Of a stretch of DNA of 64,000 nucleotides, positions 19,718 through 31,989 are shown piece by piece. The position numbers were made by a program, and so were the translations under genes. Origin of the DNA: Cycas panzhihuaensis. Lineage: Eukaryota > Cycadophyta. Where the stretch lies: NCBI GenBank assembly GCA_023213395.1, contig CM041465.1, positions 76,391,741-76,455,740 of the forward strand, in the 5' to 3' direction. Every line of letters starts with the position of its first letter. Position 1 is the stretch's first letter. The notes under the pieces were generated by a model. That model was not told the DNA's origin, did not search any database, and saw nothing but the letters and a program-made list of their open reading frames with translations.

Positions 19718-22056
19718 CAGGCTATGACAAAGACATGAGATATATTTATTTTTTCAATAGTTCATACTATAATTTATTGAATATTTAAGTGCTCTTATAT
19801 ATAAAGCATTAATTCTTTAGTTTTTTAGTCATTTCTTATAGCTAGCAATATTGCATATAGGCCACAATACATTTGGGGAATTATACTAGCCTTTTCATAT
19901 GTTTTTATAAAGTTTTAATCATTTACGCCATTTTTTTTTCAAGGTTCTACTTGGTCCTAAAAATTTAGTAGCCTGGTACTCACTCTATAGTCTACAAAAC
20001 CTCAGCATATGACTTTTCATTTGAATCCTCACTGAACTAACTCTGTAATACATTTTATGGATTGAAAATTTGTTGCCTTTATGTGGAGATCTCCCTCCTA
20101 GAAGCAAGGGTCCTAATTTTGGCAGTGAAACCCTTGCTGGCCCTCCCCTTATTTATTCATTTTGGATTCATTTTCCACCCAAGCTCTTCTATGATAGTTG
20201 TTTAGGCCAAATAAGAAGTAGACTAAGTAATCTTTGAAGTATTTTGGGCTCTCATTGAGTCGTACAAGCTCTATGCAATCCATACATCCTCCACGACCTC
20301 CCTAAGATCAATCACTTCATTCTCTCTCTATGATCATAGGATCTTTATGAAATCTTAGAGGTGACTCTATAGTAGGGATATCTAACTTTGACTTGATTTT
20401 CATTCTAATCTGAGTTATGTACAAAGAGAATAAGCTCCACGGAAGTTTTATATGTGTGCACAGCCTCTGTGCATTTTTTATTTTTAAATTTATTTTTGTT
20501 TTGATTATTTTTTTATAAAGTTAAAGTTTATAACTTTGATTTAATTTATTTTAATGATATTTGAGGTCTTAACACCCTTCTTCAACTGACTAGTGGTCAT
20601 ATTGGTCTCCATGTGACTGGGTTTTTTTTCAAAAGGGGCTTATTAAAACCCTTTTCTAATTTATTTTTCCATAATAAGCTATCTTGGTTGTTTCGCTTAT
20701 AACTTTTGATCTAAGAATCTAATTTTTAAATAGCTAGATCCATTGGAAACTTGTTTCAATTCACTACATGATGTTATATTTTTTAATCTAATTTGAAGCC
20801 ATTCTGTAGGGTTTTAAATCTAGTAAATTTGAGGTAACCAATTTATCTTAGTTCACTATTTTTAGCAATAATAAATCAAGTTTTTCTAAGTTTCTTTGGC
20901 TTAAGACATACTAATGGATCTCTAATCTATATATGATTATTTTTATATCATTATAAAAAATTATAATTTAAATTTTGTAGTATTTAAGCCTCATGGCCTT
21001 ATTTTGAGTCCTTAAAAGGGTCCTCATATATATATTCATTAATATCTTGAACTCCAGGAGCCTGTTTTCCAAATGGTTGGTTTCATCAGAAAGAGTTTTT
21101 AATAGTCTTCACATTAGAATAAATTTTACTTGAATTTGATATTATTTTGTAGCTCTTTGAAGTAGTTAAAGTTGAGGCTCTTGTTTAGTACTAATTAGAT
21201 ATATTTTTAAATATTTCAAGCAAATTTTTGTTCTAACTCAGCATATTTATTTATCATTGAGATACTAATCAATTTTTAGTAGCTTTTGCTTGTTTTAGAG
21301 GCTTACAATTGAATTTTTGCAGCTATTAAGCTCTATTTCAACCTTCTAAAGAGAAGGATCCCCCTTTGGATTAAAAACATCAAGCTAATGCACTCTAACC
21401 CTATTCTAAAGCTTATAAATTTGATTCTAAAGTACTCTAAAGGCCTATTCACTACCTATTTAAGGTCATTTTACCCTTGTGAAGTATTCATTCAAGGAGC
21501 ACATTTTAAGATTATTTTATAAGTATATTTACATTCTTCTTTGATTTAAAAGAGCTTATTTGATGGTTATTTATTCTTAATAAGGAATTGAAATTGAAAA
21601 ATCATTTTTACTCCATTTCAACTTTAAAATTTTTTAAATCATTTCAAGGAGCATTTATCATTCTCAACTCAAATGTATATTTGATTATATATTTATATGT
21701 ATTTTGTTTCATTATTAAAAGGAAATATTTTTCCATCTTATTTTTAGTCATTGATTTACTAAGGCATTTATTTAAAAATCATATATATATATATATATAT
21801 ATATATTTCAAATTATCTTTGGCTCACTTTATCCCTTTACTTTTAAGGTTTACATAAAATCATTAATTGATTTAGTTCCATCCTAAAGGAAAGCATTTAT
21901 CTTAAGAGGATATGCATTTTATCTCATTACTTACCTACATTAATTAAGGGATTTGTGTTGGAATTTGTTGAAAAATATTTATTACCTACTTTATATTATT
22001 CATTTATTAAAGGCATCCATCTATTCATTTGAGTTTATGAACTAAAAGTTTTATAA
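19718..22056 (+). other. Long leader of gag-only element
   Basis: 2.3 kb of AT-rich DNA without a credible coding frame (the 89-codon frame at 21588 is low complexity and includes a (TA)n run at 21782-21806). Long leaders of this kind are common in non-autonomous plant LTR elements. Confidence 0.55.
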
Positions 22057-22849
22057 ATGGCAACTTATCTAGATGATATGTTAATTCCCACATTTGATGG
22101 GACTAATTTTCACATTTGGAAAGACTTGTTAAAAACACATCTTAGTGAAAATAACCTTTAGAAATTTGTTGAATATGGTTACCTAGAAGATGAACAAAAT
22201 TTTAAAAAAGAACTTAAGAAAGGATAATGAAGTCATAGTGTTAATCTTTAATACAATAAATGATTATGTGTTCATTAATATTAGTGAGTTAACTACATCC
22301 AAATCTATTTAGAATACTCTAGAATCAATTTATGGGAAAGAAACCTTAAATTTGAATGAATTTAACTATGTTGATGATGTTGTACATATGAGACATATGA
22401 TAAAGCAGGTATTTTGTGTTGAAAAGGCTAATGTTGATGACTTAAATAAAATGGATGATCACATTGTTGCACTTGATGATGTTGTATATAACTATGATTT
22501 GATTAATTCTCATAAGACAAAGGATCAAGAAGATAAAGTAAAGAATGGAGCCACTCTTCTCCATTCAAAACAAGACATACCTACTTACAGATCACTTGAA
22601 CCATACTATGTTGAATGAAACTACTTTGCAAGGATAATGATGCAGGTTAATGATCATATTAAGGAAGATAAAGACAAAGCTAAAGGACATATGTTCAATT
22701 ACTCTCTCAAAGATTTCCTTAAGTACATGTACCACAAATTTAAAGAAAAGTCAAAGACATATGTGATAACCATTAAAAGGGAGTATATTGGGATTAATGC
22801 TCATCTCTTAATCCCTACCTTAGGTCCACACAGCTTAAGGGTAAGTTAA
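22057..22849 (+). pseudogene. Gag-like gene of gag-only element, broken
   Basis: ATG at 22057 opens MATYLDDMLIPTFDGTNFHI, followed by W-K-D, a copia Gag N-terminal motif. A TAG (22159-22161) is followed by EYGYLEDEQNF, a frameshift near 22.22 kb, then SELTTSK, shared with the intact copy at 729-1616. An acidic middle (22352-22618) and a stop at 22616 precede a C-terminal part (22637-22849) with YMYHKFKEK and YVITIKREY, matching FKYQFHKFKEK of the other copy. As there, the last codons lie inside the 3' LTR. No zinc knuckle is visible. Confidence 0.7.
22775..22782 (+). other. Polypurine tract
   Basis: AAAAGGGAG just before the right LTR, within the gag frame, in the same place as in the 1.5-kb copy. 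Confidence 0.5.
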
Positions 22850-23111
22850 CAATAAGTTAAGTTTGTTTATTTTATACTTTGTATTATTTTAATATAATTT
22901 TAATTCAAGGTTGAGGGGGGCTCATGCCCTCCTCCCAAATATTTATGCTATGGGGTTGTATACACTAGTGTTCATCAACACCACCTCCTTAATGGACATT
23001 TTGTAATACTCTCTTAAAGATGGATTAAATACAAAGATTATTATGTTTATGCTATAATGAATTGATTACTTAATGTCCTACTCCACTCTGTCTCCTTGAT
23101 TCAAACCTTCA
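22786..23111 (+). repeat. 3' LTR of gag-only element (326 bp)
   Basis: Partner of 19378-19703. It lacks a PBS on its right, so it is the true 3' end. Confidence 0.85.
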
Positions 23112-23116
23112 AACAC

Positions 23117-24335
23117 TTCACTTTACTTTCTTCCTTCATACTTTGAATTTGAATATATGTCATAGTGTTAAATAAGATTTAATTATTGGAGGGAATTAGT
23201 GGTCTATAACTAAGATCCAAAATTACTAAATGAACCGAACAACCTAGAACTAAACTACCAAGCGATACATGGGGATGAGACCATCATGCGAGCTACCCCA
23301 TGTATTGAGGTGGTGGTCAATGATAGTGATTATTAAGGAAAGGGGTGTGTTGAAGTGAATGCCCTATTCACTTCAATGACTATGATGGAAGAAATAGATT
23401 GTATGATTCCTAACCAACCTAGGGATATAAGAAGGAACTATAAACTAGTATACTTTATGAAAATGATACAAGTATAATCGATAATAGAATAATAATATAG
23501 ATAATGGTACAAAAATAATAAGAGAGTGGTAGGGTTGGGGGGGAAAGGGACTAGAGGTCAAACTATGCCATAACTAAGTTATTAGAATTTAATTAGAAGT
23601 GAGGCAAATGCAAAATTAATCCTTATAAATTACAACAAATATGTGTAGAATAAGGCGGAATATGTCAATAAACCAAAAAGAGTGAAATTAAGATGAGGGG
23701 TAATAAAATGATTAGATAATGACTAGGTTGTGATAATTTTATTAAAAAATTGGGAGGCTAGTAACTATGGGATGAAAAGTCCCTACAAAATTCCACTAAA
23801 TTGCTAGATTGAAGTAAAGAAATAAGACATCTTACACAATACCATCAAACACAAAAGAAAAATAGATCAAATAAAAGAAACAACATAAGAAATAGAGTTC
23901 AAACATGTATGTGATTAAAAAATGAAGAAAAAATATTAAAAGGGGAGAATCCCATTCATTTTTGCCAAAATAATTTGGGAGAAAACAACCACCCATGATG
24001 GAGGTTTAGTCACTATAGGATGACTAGTAGTTTGTTTAATGAGAAAACAATTGTGTTTTAAATCTATCAAGATCATGGATCCATAAAGATTATATTCAGT
24101 GAATTTTAATGGCCTTTTTTCTATCAAAAATAGAATGGGGGTTAGAAAAAGGAAATTTCAATGTTGGAAATCATCCAAATTGGTCAAATACGAAGCAAAT
24201 TGACCTTTATATTTTACAAATTAAGAGCAATGATATTTAATGAGGTCACAAAGTGATTTCTAGTTATTAAAAATCTTTGATTTATTTTTTATTTTTAGTT
24301 TTATAATTTTTTCCATATTTTGACAGGACTAACCT
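23117..24335. other. AT-rich DNA, no gene seen
   Basis: Only short unsupported frames. A plus-strand stretch at about 23245-23410 looks weakly coding (NYQAIHGDETIM, ALFTSMTMMEEIDC) but has no recognisable domain. Confidence 0.4.
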
Positions 24336-24490
24336 ATCAAAATTTAAGGGGCCATGTCAAATTTCTAACATGCCATCAAAAAATTTGGTGGTGTCATCAA
24401 AATTTTGACTGCACCATCAAATTTCATAACAGGATTATCAAGAGTTTGAGGTCATTTAAATTTTGACAGTATGACCCTATCAAAATTATA
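24336..24490. repeat. Degenerate tandem repeat phased at about 20 bp
   Basis: ATCAA or GTCAA followed by an A/T run recurs at 24336, 24356, 24375, 24396, 24416, 24437 and 24479, with one unit (near 24458) decayed. Spacings are 19-21 bp. Confidence 0.6.
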
Positions 24491-24599
24491 ATTTTAAGAG
24501 AAAAATATCATATTTTATCTTGACAATGTTTTCAAGGTTAGGGATTAATTATATAATAAAAGTAGAAGGTAAATTAGAGGCATTATACTAGGGCCAACT

Positions 24600-25640
24600 A
24601 ATGCTTTGGGCATTAGATGATGTAAAGAGTCTGCCATATATGATCATGAGATAATGATGGATGACTTCTTAAAGAGATTTATAATGCTTTAGTAGATGGT
24701 AATTGGCCCATGCTACAAAAATATTGACTACTTAGGGTCTATTTAGGTAGCACACTAGCTATGGACATTAGATTTCTTACTAATCTGGGTAATTATTGGG
24801 TACCATAGGTACATGTATTTAGGTCTTAGTCTATAAGTCTTATGTAGATTACAATATACTATATTAGATGGATTCTTGGTGTTTTTGTATAGGGATAGAG
24901 AGTGAGGATTACCCTCATGCTAGTAGATGGGGCCTATGGATAGGAGTGTTTGTATCTAGTAGGTAGGATAGATTATTAGGTCTATAATAAAATGAAACTT
25001 CAGGTAATCTAGAGTGTTGATGAGATACTACTAAGGCAGAGGGTCTTGACCCTCACTATTATGTTTTAGATAGTTGATTAATAAAACTATTTAGGTATTT
25101 CAAGCAGATGGTTCTTAGTGATACAACAATGTTAGAGAGGGGTGAGGTATAATTGGCCCTTGTTGATTTTATGATTCATAAGGGAGTAGCTTATGACCAT
25201 TAGATAATGAGGCAAAGGAGGTTTTTTCATATTGTTCTATCCGTTAGGCATGGTTGTTTAATCACTTGAGTATAATACAATCCTAAATGGTCATGGGAGA
25301 TTTGAGAGGGATGGAGTCAACACCAATAAATAAGTCATGTGGTCAATGAGGAGACAACCTAGAGAGATTTATGGGGAGATATGTAGGGGTGCCTACTTTA
25401 GATACTATGGCATATAATGACTTGATAACAATTCTTTATGTGGGGATCACTTGGGCTTTAGGCAGGGAGGATGGTACCAATTGAGGAGGGAAGAATGGGG
25501 CTAGAGGAAGCCCCTCACAAGGTAGAGGGAGCCCTCTATATAGTGATAAGAGCTCACCATATGGGGGAGGTGCTAGATAAGGTTAGGTTTACTAACTAGT
25601 TATTGTGCCCCCAGTAGGAGGAGGAGGTGGTGCTGTAAAA
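24600..25640 (+). pseudogene. Unidentified decayed reading frame
   Basis: Plus-strand frames with sparse stops read as protein: RYFKQMVLSDTTMLERGEV and VDFMIHKGVAYDH (about 25080-25200), RQRRFFHIVLSVRHGCLIT (about 25210-25265), then RFMGRYVGVPTLDTMAYNDL and ITILYVGITWALGREDGTN (about 25355-25482), ending in a Gly/Ser/Pro-rich tail (to about 25570). Stops are of the TAG/TAA/TGA-for-Gln/Trp kind. I do not recognise the family; it could be a gag-like gene of an unknown element or a decayed host gene. Confidence 0.3.
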
Positions 25641-28161
25641 GGTTGATTCATTGTAACCAACCCTTTTGGTGTGGTTAGGTTTATATCTTGATTTGTTTTC
25701 TCGAGTTATTTACTAGTTATATTTTATGTTTATTTAATAAATATCACTTGGTTAGCATTTTGGTTCTCATATTTACTTTAGTTGATTGTTTGATTTGAAA
25801 AGCTTTAGTTGGGACATGATTATATATTCATCACTTTATTTTAAATAATGAGAGTTAAAGGATTACCAATTAGATAATTGAATGTATATAATTATGATAA
25901 TCTTTATTTATTAATCATCGATACTATGATATGATTTAATGCTTCTATTTAACGTAATTAGTAAATTTCTCCAAGTCTTTTCTTCTTGATCACTTCTTTT
26001 TCAATACTATCAAGAATTATGATCCATTTTAGTCTCATGTCTACCACTTTTTGATGTTTTATTATTGTAATCTAGTCTTCATTAAATCCATTACTACTTT
26101 TAGAGGGCCCAACAAGTTAGTTTTATCAATTTCTATTCTTTACTTCTATGTTTTCTAACATCCCTATTTTAGTGCATTTTTGATAAACCAAAAATATGAC
26201 AATACAAATAAAACATGACAACTTGTAATGTTTTACATTTTATTTATATTATCCTCTTTTTAGTTATCTATCATATTTTTTATTATTATATCTATAAATT
26301 AAGAAACATAACATAATTTTCTCACCTATTTTAATCTAATGTCTGGTCAAATTCATAGCATGGCATCATCCCACTTTCCCTGACTAATCCATGATTGTCT
26401 TACCTTCCTCCATGCAAGATTTAATCAAGAAAATTCAATTAAACTATGGGAAAAAACCATGGTTTTCTTAACTATCCTCCTCCCTCTCTTCTTCTATAAA
26501 TCCTTATGCATTTTTAGAGGAAAGAGGAGAGTTATTGGTGTAACAAAGTACTTCCAATTTTTTTCCAACACTCCTTGTTAGTGAACTATTACTGTTTAAA
26601 GTGGATTATAAGTCACCTTCTTAGAAGTTTATGAAATCTATTAGAAAGATTGGAGATCCATTTTTAGCTCAATTATTTCTTAATTCTCAAACTCACCCTC
26701 CACCCACTTGTTAGGGCATCTTCTCTTAGTTTCCACTACTCTTTTTGACACTATATTCTCCCCCATAACATCTATTCTCCCCCACTACCAAGTTTCTTAT
26801 TCTTATGGTGTTTGAAGCTCCTTTTAGAAGATGTTGGATAGGAACATGGCATTAATCAAAGACACATTACACACATTTTCACCAAGTTTGAAGTACCTTT
26901 TTTCTCTAATTCAATGCTTATTTTATCAATTAGAGTAGTTTTCTTTAGTTCAATTTGAAAGTTTTTTTTTTGTAAGGAGTTTTTTACTGTTATTTCTATT
27001 ATTTTTTATTAGAGCTTGTTTATTTATTTTGGTTTATTGAGTGATATGACTTGAGGATCAAAACAGTTTTAATCTCCATCTTATTTTTCATTATTAGAAA
27101 TACTAAAAGGGGTCATTTTGTGGGATTGAATTAGTTTCAATCTATAATATTAACTACCATTAATCTAAATCATTTTTTTTACCCTTTTCTTATTCCTACT
27201 CATAATTTACAAAGAAGCTAGTCCCAATAAAGGGTTAAATAAATCAAGTCAATTCTTTGTAAAGAGATGAATGACAAGAAAGGTGACTTGTTATTAGTTG
27301 AGTGTCCTTACTCTCTTCCATAGAGTTTTGGACAACTTTATGTATTCATTTGCTATCAAAATTCCTCATGTACAGTAGAAATATTATTAAAATTTTGATA
27401 TATTTCCAAGGTTGGATTCAAAGTTCTTTAAAAAATGGATGATTTTGATATCAAATTCTATTGCTTGTTTGATCAAATGACTTCACTCTAAAATGGTGTT
27501 AATCAAAAGAGGATGAAACTATTGTTTTATAGCCCTATGGTAAGGTACTTATCTTATCTTCATCTTTTGGCAAATTTCTTTTTCATCCTTAAGTTTACAC
27601 AAAAATAGAATAGAAAGAAAAGAAAAGGTAACGAGTTCTCACTTACGTTTCTTATTGAATTATAGATTAATCTCTCTTCCTTGTTTACTCACAAAAAGGA
27701 AAGATAAGAAGTGAATGTTTGATTTGAAATTAAAATTTATGATTGCATATTTTATAGATTATTATATTCTTTCTTTTTCTACTAAGTAGGTCATAAAAGA
27801 TTAAAAAAGAAATGAAAGAATAGCAACTCAGATAACCATAAGTGTAATGAAAGAACTTAGAATCCTTTTTCACGTATGTGCTTAGTTTCTTTCCTTTATA
27901 ATCCCTTTAAGGAATACAAACAAAAGAAAGGAAAGGAATTACATCCATTTATGCATGATTTAATTATTGCGTTACATACATAATTATTGTTTGCATTCAA
28001 TCTTGAATTGCATATAGGTATAGATTCTCTTGTTTGGTCCCCCTAGGGTAGATTTTATCCCTTTATTTAAGACTTGCTTAATCACGTAGGGATTAGAATC
28101 CCTGGTATACAAGTTTGTCCTCTCCTAAGGATAAATACTTCTCATTATTAGGAATCTTTTG
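25641..28161. other. AT-rich DNA, no gene seen
   Basis: No coding frame or repeat pair found. A TATA-like CTATAAATCC at about 26494 after a pyrimidine-rich stretch could be a promoter of an old LTR, but no partner was seen. Confidence 0.4.
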
Positions 28162-28606
28162 TGCAATGGACTTTACTCTAACAATTGCCAAATTCTCCAA
28201 TAAAAGTTAAATTCTCTTCAAGAAAATTACACAAACACAATATCACTTTGTATTGTTAGGCCACTTCAAGAGGGAAACCTCCAATAAACAATATCTTAAT
28301 GCTCAAAGATGGCCTTTATAAGAGTGGAGAGTATATGTATATAAGGCTACTATGGTTGCTCATCCCTCTTCACTAATGCGTATGGGATAATTACAATAAG
28401 AGACTAGTGAAGATAAAGAAGGAGACTTGACTAATGCATGTGGGAGAATTATAATAAGAGACTAGTGAAGATAAAGAAGGAGACTTAACTAATGCATGTG
28501 GGACAATTATAATAAGAGACTAGTGAAGATAAAGAAGGAGAAGAAGATACATCAAAGAGAGAGAGGAGGAAGGTAGATGTATTGAAAGGGAATCAAGTAC
28601 ATAACA
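28162..28606 (-). repeat. 3' LTR of gypsy element (445 bp)
   Basis: Partner of 33994-34382 but 56 bp longer, because a 58-bp internal unit (AGACTAGTGAAGATAAAGAA core) is present in nearly three copies (start points 28389, 28447, 28505) instead of two. Confidence 0.9.
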
Positions 28607-28632
28607 AGTCTGCACCCCCCCCCCTCCCCACC
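28607..28632 (-). other. Polypurine tract (minus strand)
   Basis: A C-run on plus (28613-28631), G-rich on minus, next to the 3' LTR. Confidence 0.7.
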
Positions 28633-28639
28633 TTAAAAG

Positions 28640-30040
28640 CTTTGCCCCTTAAAGCTTAAGTAATTCTAGATATTCTAGGATAATCTACTCATCCTCCCAT
28701 GTCAAATCTTCATGCAGTAGGTGCTTCCATTTGATGAGATACTCTTGGATCTATTAGGAATGTAACTTTGATATCCTTATCTCAAGGATTTGTTTTAGTA
28801 TCAATTGGAGTTTTTCTTCATCATCCAAAAGTGGGAGTTTAGTCTATGCTTGTGCTTATTAGCTAATGTCCCTTTTCAAATAGGATACATGAAAGAAATT
28901 ATAGAGCTTAGACATTACTGGCAACTCCAAGATATAGGCTACCTCACCCACATGCTTGAGGACTTGATATGGCCTATAGAATCTTAGCACAAGCTTACAT
29001 TTGGCATCTCCCTTAAGTGATCTCTACTTGTAAGGTTATAGGTAGAGGTAGATCTAATCTCCTAGTTAGAACTCCCTCTTTCTTCATTTTTTATTTGCTT
29101 GCTACTTCATCTTATTTTGAGCCAAGTTGAGGTTATCTTTTAGTATTCAGAGTACATTGGCTTGTTGTTGTAGATGCTCCTCTACTACTTCCACCCTTGA
29201 AGTCTACATGATGTAATTTTTTATAGTTGGTAATGGATACCCATATAAAGTCTAGAATAGGGTCATTTTTATAGACATATGATAAATTAGATTGTACCAC
29301 CATTCTACTAAAAGAAGCCATTGATACCAATGATTCTATTTATCTAAGACATAATAATAAAGGTATCCCTCTAAACACTTATTAACTACCTATGTTTATG
29401 GGTGGTAGGATGAGCTCATAGTCCGCTTAACACCTAGCATTTAGAAGAGTTCTATCCAAAAGTGGTTGACGAATTTAGGATCCCTATCACTGACAATCTT
29501 TTTTGGCATTCCATGGAGTTGGTGTATTTCCTTTAGAAATATTTTAGCAATTTATTTTTCCTTATAAATAGATTGGATGGCACAAAAATGGCAATATTTT
29601 GTTGACCTAGATTGTATTTTTTCCATCTAATAGGATAATCCTATGATAAAATCTATGGATATCTATTCCCATATCTAATCAGATTATGGTAGAGGTTACA
29701 ATAGTCTAGGGACCTTGGTGGTTTCAATTTTATGCCTTTGACATATTTCATAATGTGTGACCCAACTTTTTGTATCATCTTTAAGCCAAGTCTAATAGAA
29801 GGATTGTTTAATCCTTTGATATATTTTTGGGAATCTAGAGTGAGGAATTATAGGTGAATTATGGGCATCATGGAGAATCCTTTCTTTAATCATAGATTAT
29901 AGGCTTAAATATAATCTATTTTTATACCATTAGGTATTTTCTAACCATGAAAACATTTTATGACTATCTTAGTCTTCTTAGAGGTCTTAGATCATTTGTT
30001 GGGTCCTTATATCTTGATCCTATTCTTCATGAGATTCTTG
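28640..30040 (-). pseudogene. Gypsy integrase with chromodomain-like tail
   Basis: Minus-strand relics in order: HHCC finger (about 29740-29860: HSRFPKIYQRIKQSFY, HYEICQRHK), catalytic core (about 29100-29700, decayed), C-terminal RFYRPYQVLKHVGEVAYILE and KLYNFFHVSYLK (about 28870-28990), then EYLIKWKHL...EDLTWEDE (about 28690-28740), which resembles the chromodomain-type tail of chromoviruses. Stops are frequent. Confidence 0.75.
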
Positions 30041-31260
30041 AATTTAAGAAGCGATAATAGATATGATAGTGCATATTATGGGTTCCTCTTCTTTTCTAGA
30101 AAGGATATTAACTGTGACATTATCCTTCCCCTTTATGTAAATAATTTTAAAGTTGAACCTCTACATTTTAGATACCCATTTCTATTGCTTCTCAGAGGCT
30201 ACCCTTTGGTTGAGAAAGTATTTTAGACTATCATGGTTAGTTTTTATCTTAAAGTGTGCCCCAAGAAGGTATTGACACTATTTCATGGCCACATGTAAGA
30301 TTGCCATTATTTCCTTTTTATAGGCAAACTTACCCAAGTCTCTCAATTGTAGCCTTTAACTCTTAAAAGCTAAGGGTCATTTATCTTGCATAAGTATTAC
30401 TTCCAACACTTATCTCAAGGCATCACATTTAATAATAAATATTCTAATAAAGTCAAGTGTTGCTAACACTGATGTAGTGATCATAGCATTTTTTAGCATT
30501 ACAAAGGCTTCACTTGCCATCATTGTCCACTAGAATGAGTCCTTCTTTAGCAACTATATTAGGGGTGTTGTTATCTTAGCATATCCCTTAATAAACTTTT
30601 GGTTGTATCCTATCAATCCTAGGAATCCTTGAAGAGCTTTAACGCTTTTAGGTTGGGGGCAATTCTATATAGTGACAATTTTTATTGGGTCAACCTTTAC
30701 TCCATCTTGTGAAATAATGTGACCCAAGTATTCCAATTCCTTCTTGCTAAAATCACATTTGGATTTCTTGACATATAGTTGGTTATCTTCTAATAATTTC
30801 AAAACCTTGTCCACATGTTGAAGATATTCTTCAATTGTACAACTATATATGATGATGTCATCAAAAAAGACTAGAACAAATTTTCTTAAGTATGGACATA
30901 AGATTTTATTCATAAGTCCTTAGAATATGGTTGGTATATTAGTGAGGCCAAAGGGCATGACCAAGAATTCATTTTGACCTTCATGGGTTTGAAAGGTTAT
31001 TTAGTGCACATCTTCTATCTTGGCCCTGATTTGGTAATGGCTAGATCAAAGATCCAAGGATGTGGATATAGTTGCACCATGTAATTCATCTAGTAATTAA
31101 TCAATCATTGAAATAAGAAATTTGTCCTTGATTATGATTTTGTTTAACTCTCTATAATCAATACATATCTAGATGATTCATCCTTTTTTCTAACTAGTAT
31201 AACTGGGGTGAAAAAAGTACTTTTACTCTCTTAAATGACCCCTACATCTAGTAATTCATG
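30041..31260 (-). pseudogene. Gypsy RT and RNase H
   Basis: The clearest block is the 83-codon minus frame 30665-30913: FVLVFFDDIIIYS (catalytic FFDD, a common gypsy form of YxDD), HVDKVLKLLEDNQLYVKKSK, CDFSKKELEYLGHIIS. Upstream (30913-31250) are decayed RT fingers. Downstream, RNase H reads about 30050-30540 (ALRXVLEVILMQ, LKYFLNQRVAS, IIYIKGKDNVT) with several stops. Confidence 0.8.
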
Positions 31261-31639
31261 TACCTACCTTTCAATTTCATTCTTTTATTGGTATAGATAC
31301 TTGTATGGTTGTATGCTAGGTGGGTGAATTTTAGGGACAATCTTAATGGCATAGTCCTACTCTCATTGTGGTGGAAACCCCTTGGGGTCTTCATTAAAGA
31401 CCTGAGGATGGTTGAGTAGAACTTCTCATAATTTTGGTAAGAGGTAACTATTGTAAGTTGTATCTTCTCCAATTAGGGATGGTTGACCTATGATTACATA
31501 ACACCTTGCAATTAGTGTTATGCTTCCTTTTCGTATTAATTTCTCCATCGTATGTGAGCTGATGACTTGTGATTGAGGTATGGTGATTCCATTAATTTGG
31601 TACTCTTCACCTTCTGAGTTGAATCAAATGTATAACTCT

Positions 31640-31930
31640 TGTAGGTTAAGTTTAATAGTGCTAGGTCTCTTCAACCATTAAGCTCCTAAAACCACATTGA
31701 CACCTCCAATGGGGATTACAAACATTGAAGTAGATAAATAATACTCTCCCATGGTAAACCTAATATTATGGAATTTTCCACCGTAAGATAGTGTTCCCCC
31801 ATTAGTGACCGTGACTTGGAAGTTCTTTACTAGATATGGGAAACAATTAAGCTCTTTAGCTAGTTTCCTTTTAATGAAATTAGGGGTGCTTCCTGAGTTA
31901 ATTAAGATAACCACTCACTTTTTCTTAATA
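31640..31930 (-). pseudogene. Gypsy retropepsin
   Basis: The 78-codon minus frame 31678-31914 starts MVILINSGSTPNFIKRKLAK and ends FVIPIGGVNVVLGA, the usual beginning and end of a gypsy aspartic protease. The catalytic D-S-G is N-S-G here, so it would be inactive. Confidence 0.8.
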
Positions 31931-31989
31931 TACCTAATGATTTTGAGAGTTTAAGGAGTTGCAATTCTAGTTAAGGCATGGATTGAGAT

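Larger units (their letters stand above)
19378..23111 (+). mobile_element. Complete gag-only copia-like LTR element (TR-GAG type)
   Basis: Two LTRs of 326 bp each (19378-19703 and 22786-23111), a PBS (19704-19717), a 2.3-kb leader, a single gag-like gene (22057-22849) and a polypurine tract (22775-22782). Total 3734 bp. Flanks show AGCAC (19373-19377) and AACAC (23112-23116), a 4-of-5 target-site duplication. No protease, integrase or RT motif is found between the LTRs, so transposition must have used enzymes from another element. It is the same family as the element at 1-1946. Confidence 0.8.

Noticed and set aside
27885-27945. Inverted repeat TTTCTTTCCTTT...AAAGGAAAGGAA as a terminator or MITE end
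   Set aside because: Single short imperfect pair in a polypurine/polypyrimidine-rich region; no TSD.
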